From assembly GCA_964614415.1 (NCBI GenBank), contig CAZTLE010000011.1, forward strand, positions 1-37,732: a DNA stretch of 37,732 nucleotides. The letters are read 5' to 3'. Below, in pieces: positions 34,501-37,732 of the stretch (position 1 is the first letter of the stretch; each line of letters begins with the position of its first letter). A program made the position numbers and the translations under genes. The stretch comes from CAZTLE01 sp964614415 (lineage in GTDB: Bacteria > Bacteroidota > Bacteroidia > Flavobacteriales > Flavobacteriaceae). The notes under the pieces are model-generated. The model saw nothing but the letters and a program-made list of their open reading frames with translations, ran no database searches and had not been told where the DNA came from.

Positions 34501-35408
34501 TGAAATTCAAATCTTTGTTGATTATAACTGCAATAGCTCTTGGATGCGCAGGTCAGGAAAAGAGAGAGCACTTTAAAACACAATACTTTTATTCTTTTAA
34601 CACGGAGAGCGCCAATATTTTTGTTACCAATCCTCGTGGGACATTAGATAAATATGATATTCGTGATTCAATAGTAACAGTGGATTATGCCCAAATTACA
34701 GACTTGCAGCCAATTGATGACCTAGATTCCATTTTTAGATTGGAGTTGAGTACGAATGAAATGATCTTGCGTCAATTTGAAATGGATGAAGTAGAATCAT
34801 TACCAGATATTTATTTGGGATTTTGGGAGTATAAAGATGACGATGGGTATTTTTATAGAAAGAAATTTATCCCTGGGAGTTTTGATTTGTCCTATGAAAG
34901 TTCCAATTATGATATTGGTGTATTTAACACTCCCAATTTTTTCGAAACATATTATAAAAGTTTTTTTAATCGGTTTCACTTCCTGTCAATAAGAAGTATG
35001 AAAGATGAGGTTTATTTGATAACGAATACCAAGCAAAATGAGATCACAGCCTTAAAGTTCAACGATATGAGAGGGAAAAAGCAAATGTTTTCACGAGGCT
35101 TCCCTCAAAGAACGGTCGTCGGAACCTGGGAGCTTATTCCAAATGATGGTTTGGATTCAGGTTTATTTTCAAGCTTTTTGCTTTTTCGAAATAATGAAGG
35201 GGTTATTAATGAAGGTTATTACAAAAATACACCTTTGTATTATTTTGTAAGTCCTTTCGAAGAAAGGGTTTTTATAGTTGTTAGAAGCGATGATTTAGAA
35301 CATGATTTGGATATATTTGAAATGGTTATTGATTCTTCCCGAAGAAATGTTCTTTATAGTGATAAGTTAGTCCGCGGACTGAGAATTCACTACAAGAAAA
35401 AAGAGTAA
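34497..35408 (+). CDS. Lipoprotein, probable immunity protein for the RHS2 tip
   Basis: 303 aa. The ATG overlaps the RHS2 B stop (ATGA), so translation is coupled. The leader ends in A-L-G-C (Cys17), a good lipobox. The mature chain is rich in aromatic residues and predicted strands (YLGFWEYKDDDGYFYRKKF, HFLSIRSMKDEVYLITN, NTPLYYFVSPFEERVFIVVR). There is no recognisable family and no likeness to the RHS1 lipoprotein. The gene is visibly more AT-rich than the core genes around it, like the adjoining tip. Immunity function is inferred from position and coupling. The lipid anchor would place protection in the envelope. Confidence 0.7.
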   Translation: MMKFKSLLIITAIALGCAGQEKREHFKTQYFYSFNTESANIFVTNPRGTLDKYDIRDSIVTVDYAQITDLQPIDDLDSIFRLELSTNEMILRQFEMDEVESLPDIYLGFWEYKDDDGYFYRKKFIPGSFDLSYESSNYDIGVFNTPNFFETYYKSFFNRFHFLSIRSMKDEVYLITNTKQNEITALKFNDMRGKKQMFSRGFPQRTVVGTWELIPNDGLDSGLFSSFLLFRNNEGVINEGYYKNTPLYYFVSPFEERVFIVVRSDDLEHDLDIFEMVIDSSRRNVLYSDKLVRGLRIHYKKKE

Positions 35409-35574
35409 CAAGTTGCATAAGCCCATCTTTAATACCAATAAAACTGGTGCATGCCAACGTAGTTAGCAATTAATAAAAAGCAGCAATTCTACATAGCTAT
35501 ACCACAGTTCTTTCTACATTCTCCGAAGCTTTAGCGAAGGAGAAAAGAGTTGTGGTTTTTATACCTTGGATTGA

Positions 35575-35595
35575 GTTCTTTGCAAAGCAAAGAAC
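35575..35595. repeat. Perfect inverted repeat (9-bp stem)
   Basis: GTTCTTTGC (35575-35583), loop AAA, GCAAAGAAC (35587-35595). There is no T tail, so a dispersed palindrome is more likely than a terminator. Confidence 0.6.
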
Positions 35596-35650
35596 GGCAC
35601 TAGTCGGTACCTGTGCTGAGCCAGTCGAAATAGACTATAGCGTCCGCCAG

Positions 35651-35667
35651 GGGGAAGATGTTTGAGG
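35651..35667 (+). repeat. Direct repeat, right copy (dprA-tail duplicate)
   Basis: GGGGAAGATGTTTGAGG, identical to dprA 26028-26044. GCC precedes both copies, and TCCCAAA follows both at 20-26 nt (26064 and 35693), hinting at a longer decayed duplication. Confidence 0.75.
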
Positions 35668-35809
35668 TTATATGAAACGAGGCCACACTTATTCCCAAAT
35701 TAGCGCATTTATTACTTGGCGCTTGCGCTGACATTTGAATCGTACTACGTTCGCAGTTTGATTTTTAACATAGACGATTACACGTGTGGTATCGGGGGAG
35801 CCACGTGTG

Positions 35810-35843
35810 CCAGTGCAGGATACATTTTTGTCTTCTGCACTGG
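35810..35843. repeat. Inverted repeat downstream of trpS
   Basis: CCAGTGCAG (35810-35818) pairs perfectly with CTGCACTGG (35835-35843), loop 16 nt. It lies 45 bp past the trpS stop on the - strand. It lacks a clean T tract, so it is either an RNA-stabilising 3' hairpin or a repeat. Confidence 0.5.
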
Positions 35844-35887
35844 ACCCGCCAATCAAAAGCAAAAGGAATAAAAACTCTTGACTCGAA

Positions 35888-36859
35888 CTAGTACCCTACT
35901 TTCTCACGGACACGATTCAAAACCTCATCAGCAACGCTTGTAGCCTTAGTAGCGCCCACTTCGAGGGCAGCATCCACCTCGTTCAGGTTTTCCATGTAAT
36001 GATTGTAGCGCTCGCGAATCGTTGCAAATTTCTCAAGGATCAATTCAAACAAGGCTTGTTTGGCATGGCCATAGCCATAACCTCCGCGAGTGTAATTGTC
36101 ACGCATTTCGGAGATGGCCTCTTCGGACGCAAGTAGTTGATATAATGCAAAGACATTGCAAGTGTCGGGATCTTTTGGGTCTTCCAGGGGAGTGCTGTCC
36201 GTTTCAATCCCCATGATCTGTTTCCGCAGTTTTTTATCCGGCAGAAAGATGTTGATGATGTTGTTCTTCGATTTGCTCATCTTACTACCATCAGTACCGG
36301 GGATAAGCATCGTATCTTCCTGAACCTTGGCTTCCGGAATTACAAAGGTCTCTCCTCCCATTTTTGCATGAAACCGGGACGCGACATCACGGGTCATCTC
36401 TAGATGCTGTAGCTGATCCTTCCCCACGGGAACAATCTCAGCATCATACAGGAGAATGTCCGCCGCCATCAGCATGGGGTATGTGAAAATCCCTGCATTC
36501 ACATCTTCCAAACGATCGGCCTTGTCCTTAAAAGAATGGGCCAGCGTGAGACGCTGATAAGGAAAAAAGCATCCCAGATACCAGGCGAGCTCGGTTACTT
36601 GCGGAATATCGCTTTGCCGATAAAAAACAGTTTTCTCTATATCAAGGCCGCAAGCCAACCATGCTGCCGCAGTGCTATAGGTATTGCCACGCAGTTCGTC
36701 CGCATCCTTTATTTGCGTAAGCGAGTGCATATCTGCAATGAAGAGGTAGGATTCGTTATTGGGGTCATTGGCCATTTCGATAGCTGGCAATATGGCACCC
36801 AATAGGTTTCCTAAATGCGGTGTTCCTGTGCTTTGTATTCCTGTAAGTATCCTTGCCAT
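35888..36859 (-). CDS. trpS: Tryptophan--tRNA ligase
   Basis: 323 aa class I aminoacyl-tRNA synthetase that charges tRNA-Trp with tryptophan in the cytoplasm. The HIGH-type motif reads TPHLGN (13-18) after the conserved LTGIQSTG. The KMSKS loop is intact (GSKMSKS, 191-197) in PGTDGSKMSKSKNN. MAADILLYDAEIVPVGKDQLQHLEMTRDVA (131-160) is the typical tryptophan-binding and dimer region. Length is normal for bacterial TrpRS. Divergent from the acyltransferase gene. Confidence 0.97.
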   Translation of the reverse strand: MARILTGIQSTGTPHLGNLLGAILPAIEMANDPNNESYLFIADMHSLTQIKDADELRGNTYSTAAAWLACGLDIEKTVFYRQSDIPQVTELAWYLGCFFPYQRLTLAHSFKDKADRLEDVNAGIFTYPMLMAADILLYDAEIVPVGKDQLQHLEMTRDVASRFHAKMGGETFVIPEAKVQEDTMLIPGTDGSKMSKSKNNIINIFLPDKKLRKQIMGIETDSTPLEDPKDPDTCNVFALYQLLASEEAISEMRDNYTRGGYGYGHAKQALFELILEKFATIRERYNHYMENLNEVDAALEVGATKATSVADEVLNRVREKVGY

Positions 36860-36892
36860 CGCGTAATTGGGTAGAGGTATTTAAAAACGAAA

Positions 36893-36900
36893 CAAAGGTA
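36893..36900 (-). promoter_or_regulatory. -7 promoter box of trpS
   Basis: TACCTTTG on the - strand, exact TAnnTTTG, 33 nt before the ATG at 36859. No clear -33 TTG. Confidence 0.5.
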
Positions 36901-36913
36901 CTTTTTTTATGCA

Positions 36914-36943
36914 TTTATGGTAGGTATAGAAATTGTATTTTTG
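36914..36943 (+). promoter_or_regulatory. Promoter of the acyltransferase gene
   Basis: TATTTTTG (36936-36943) matches TAnnTTTG; TTT at 36914 is a weak -33 with 19-nt spacing. The box is 6 nt before GTG 36950, and the in-frame ATG 36917 lies upstream of it. This favours the GTG start. Confidence 0.5.
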
Positions 36944-36949
36944 AACCTC

Positions 36950-37687
36950 GTGAAATGGCTCAATTACATATTCATTGTATTCTACCGGATTTGGTTCTAT
37001 ATACTGGTAGCCCTCCCTATACTTATTCTACTTCCTGTACTGCTCATTAGTATTTCCAGGGAAGCCTGGTATCCGTTCTTCTTCAGGATGGCACGTTTTT
37101 GGGCAAAGTTCATTTTGATGGGGATGGGGTTTTACCCAAAAGTGAAGCGTGATGTGAAGCTCGAAAAAGGGAGAAGCTATATGTTGGTCGCGAATCACAC
37201 CTCGATGGCCGACATCATGTTAATGCTCTATGTTTCTAAAAACCCCTTTGTGTTTGTGGGGAAGAAGGAGTTGGCCAAGTTCCCGGTGTTCGGTTTCTTT
37301 TACAAAAGAACCAGCATCCTGGTGGACCGGGGAAGCGCCAAGAGCAGACATGCCGTATATCTCAGAGCTCAGAAAAAGCTTAGTCAGGGACTTAGCGTAT
37401 GTATTTTTCCCGAGGGAGGGGTACCCGAACCAGAGATCATTCTGGACGAATTCAAAGACGGGGCTTTCCGGCTGGCGATCGAACACAAGATCCCTGTGGT
37501 CCCCATGACCTTTCACGATAACAAGAAACGATTTTCGTATGAATTCTTTACCGGAGGGCCCGGAGTGATGCGGGTTCGTGTCCATGACCTTGTTTCGACC
37601 GACGGACTTGCGCTGGATGCCCGGGGAACACTTCGGGATGAGGTTCGCACCATTATTGAGACCGAACTGCTGGAACCCACCGTATAA
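36950..37687 (+). CDS. plsC: 1-acyl-sn-glycerol-3-phosphate acyltransferase (PlsC type)
   Basis: About 245 aa from GTG 36950. Membrane enzyme that adds the second acyl chain to lysophosphatidic acid to give phosphatidic acid. A hydrophobic N-terminal helix (IWFYILVALPILILLPVLLI) anchors it. The four acyltransferase motifs are present: NHTSMADI (HX4D), FVGKKELAKFPVFGFFYKR, the FPEGG block (LSVCIFPEGGVPEP) and IPVVPMTF. An ATG at 36917 extends the frame by 11 residues, but the predicted promoter box lies downstream of it, so GTG is preferred. A terminator follows directly. Confidence 0.92.
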   Translation: MKWLNYIFIVFYRIWFYILVALPILILLPVLLISISREAWYPFFFRMARFWAKFILMGMGFYPKVKRDVKLEKGRSYMLVANHTSMADIMLMLYVSKNPFVFVGKKELAKFPVFGFFYKRTSILVDRGSAKSRHAVYLRAQKKLSQGLSVCIFPEGGVPEPEIILDEFKDGAFRLAIEHKIPVVPMTFHDNKKRFSYEFFTGGPGVMRVRVHDLVSTDGLALDARGTLRDEVRTIIETELLEPTV

Positions 37688-37692
37688 AAAAA

Positions 37693-37720
37693 CCGCCCAA
37701 TGGCGATGGGCGGCTCTTTT
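37693..37720 (+). terminator. Rho-independent terminator after plsC
   Basis: CCGCCCA (37693-37699) pairs with TGGGCGG (37707-37713), loop 7 nt, followed by CTCTTTT. It begins 6 bp after the plsC stop. Confidence 0.85.
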
Positions 37721-37732
37721 CATCATTGTTTG

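Larger units (their letters stand above)
35409..35887. other. 480-bp non-coding spacer with palindromic repeats, between RHS2 and trpS
   Basis: No ORF or RNA gene seen. It contains CTCCGAAGCTTTAGCGAAGG (35521-35540, then AG), a perfect 9-bp hairpin at 35575-35595 and GCTGAGCCAGTCGAAA (35615-35630), close to a widely dispersed REP-like sequence. The right copy of the dprA tail lies at 35651-35667, two CACGTG elements within 35790-35808, and a 9-bp hairpin at 35810-35843. The mixture looks like an old insertion boundary. Confidence 0.55.

Noticed and set aside
35409..35887. tRNA or other structured RNA gene in the spacer
   Set aside because: Hairpins are present, but no cloverleaf or known RNA pattern could be built from them.

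Overview
The window looks like chromosomal DNA of a marine-type Flavobacteriaceae (phylum Bacteroidota). The evidence is direct: promoters of the Bacteroidota form TTG-N(17-21)-TAnnTTTG before several genes, exported proteases ending in type IX secretion (T9SS) sorting domains, a DUF4292 lipoprotein, an HU/SPOR protein next to dprA, and two-gene RHS systems whose second gene starts with a DUF6443-type domain. The species cannot be named from the sequence alone.

Layout. 1-8055 is housekeeping and envelope DNA on the + strand: the 3' end of atpG, a TMTC-like GT-C membrane glycosyltransferase, a small lipoprotein, dut, and a tight four-gene operon (sugar-phosphate nucleotidyltransferase, TPR protein, DUF4292 lipoprotein, EnvC-like degenerate LytM protein). 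8316-16521 is the first RHS locus (RHS1): an exported 1212-aa A half, an exported 1364-aa B half ending in a zinc-metallopeptidase-like tip, and a small lipoprotein that is the likely immunity protein. 16580-23156 holds two tandem paralogous T9SS subtilases on the - strand. 23322-26052 is core again: acyl-CoA thioesterase and HU/SPOR protein on -, dprA on +. 26648-35408 is the second RHS locus (RHS2), with the same A/B split, a different and unrecognised tip, and an unrelated lipoprotein overlapping it by ATGA. 35409-35887 is non-coding DNA with several palindromes and a second copy of the dprA 3' tail. 35888-37687 is trpS (-) and a PlsC-type acyltransferase (+).

How it works together. Both RHS loci have the order A (exported, spvB/TcB-like front half ending in YD repeats), B (exported, DUF6443, YD repeats, an embedded beta-sandwich, the RHS core, a variable tip), then a lipoprotein. 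By analogy with Tc and RHS toxins, A and B would together form a toxin-enclosing shell, here split into two separately exported polypeptides. Because both candidate immunity proteins are lipoproteins, the tips are predicted to act in the envelope, not the cytoplasm. This is inference: no secretion signal other than Sec is visible in A or B.

The most notable single observation is a 17-bp exact repeat of the dprA 3' end, on the far side of the RHS2 block. It suggests that the whole block was acquired or duplicated at the end of dprA.
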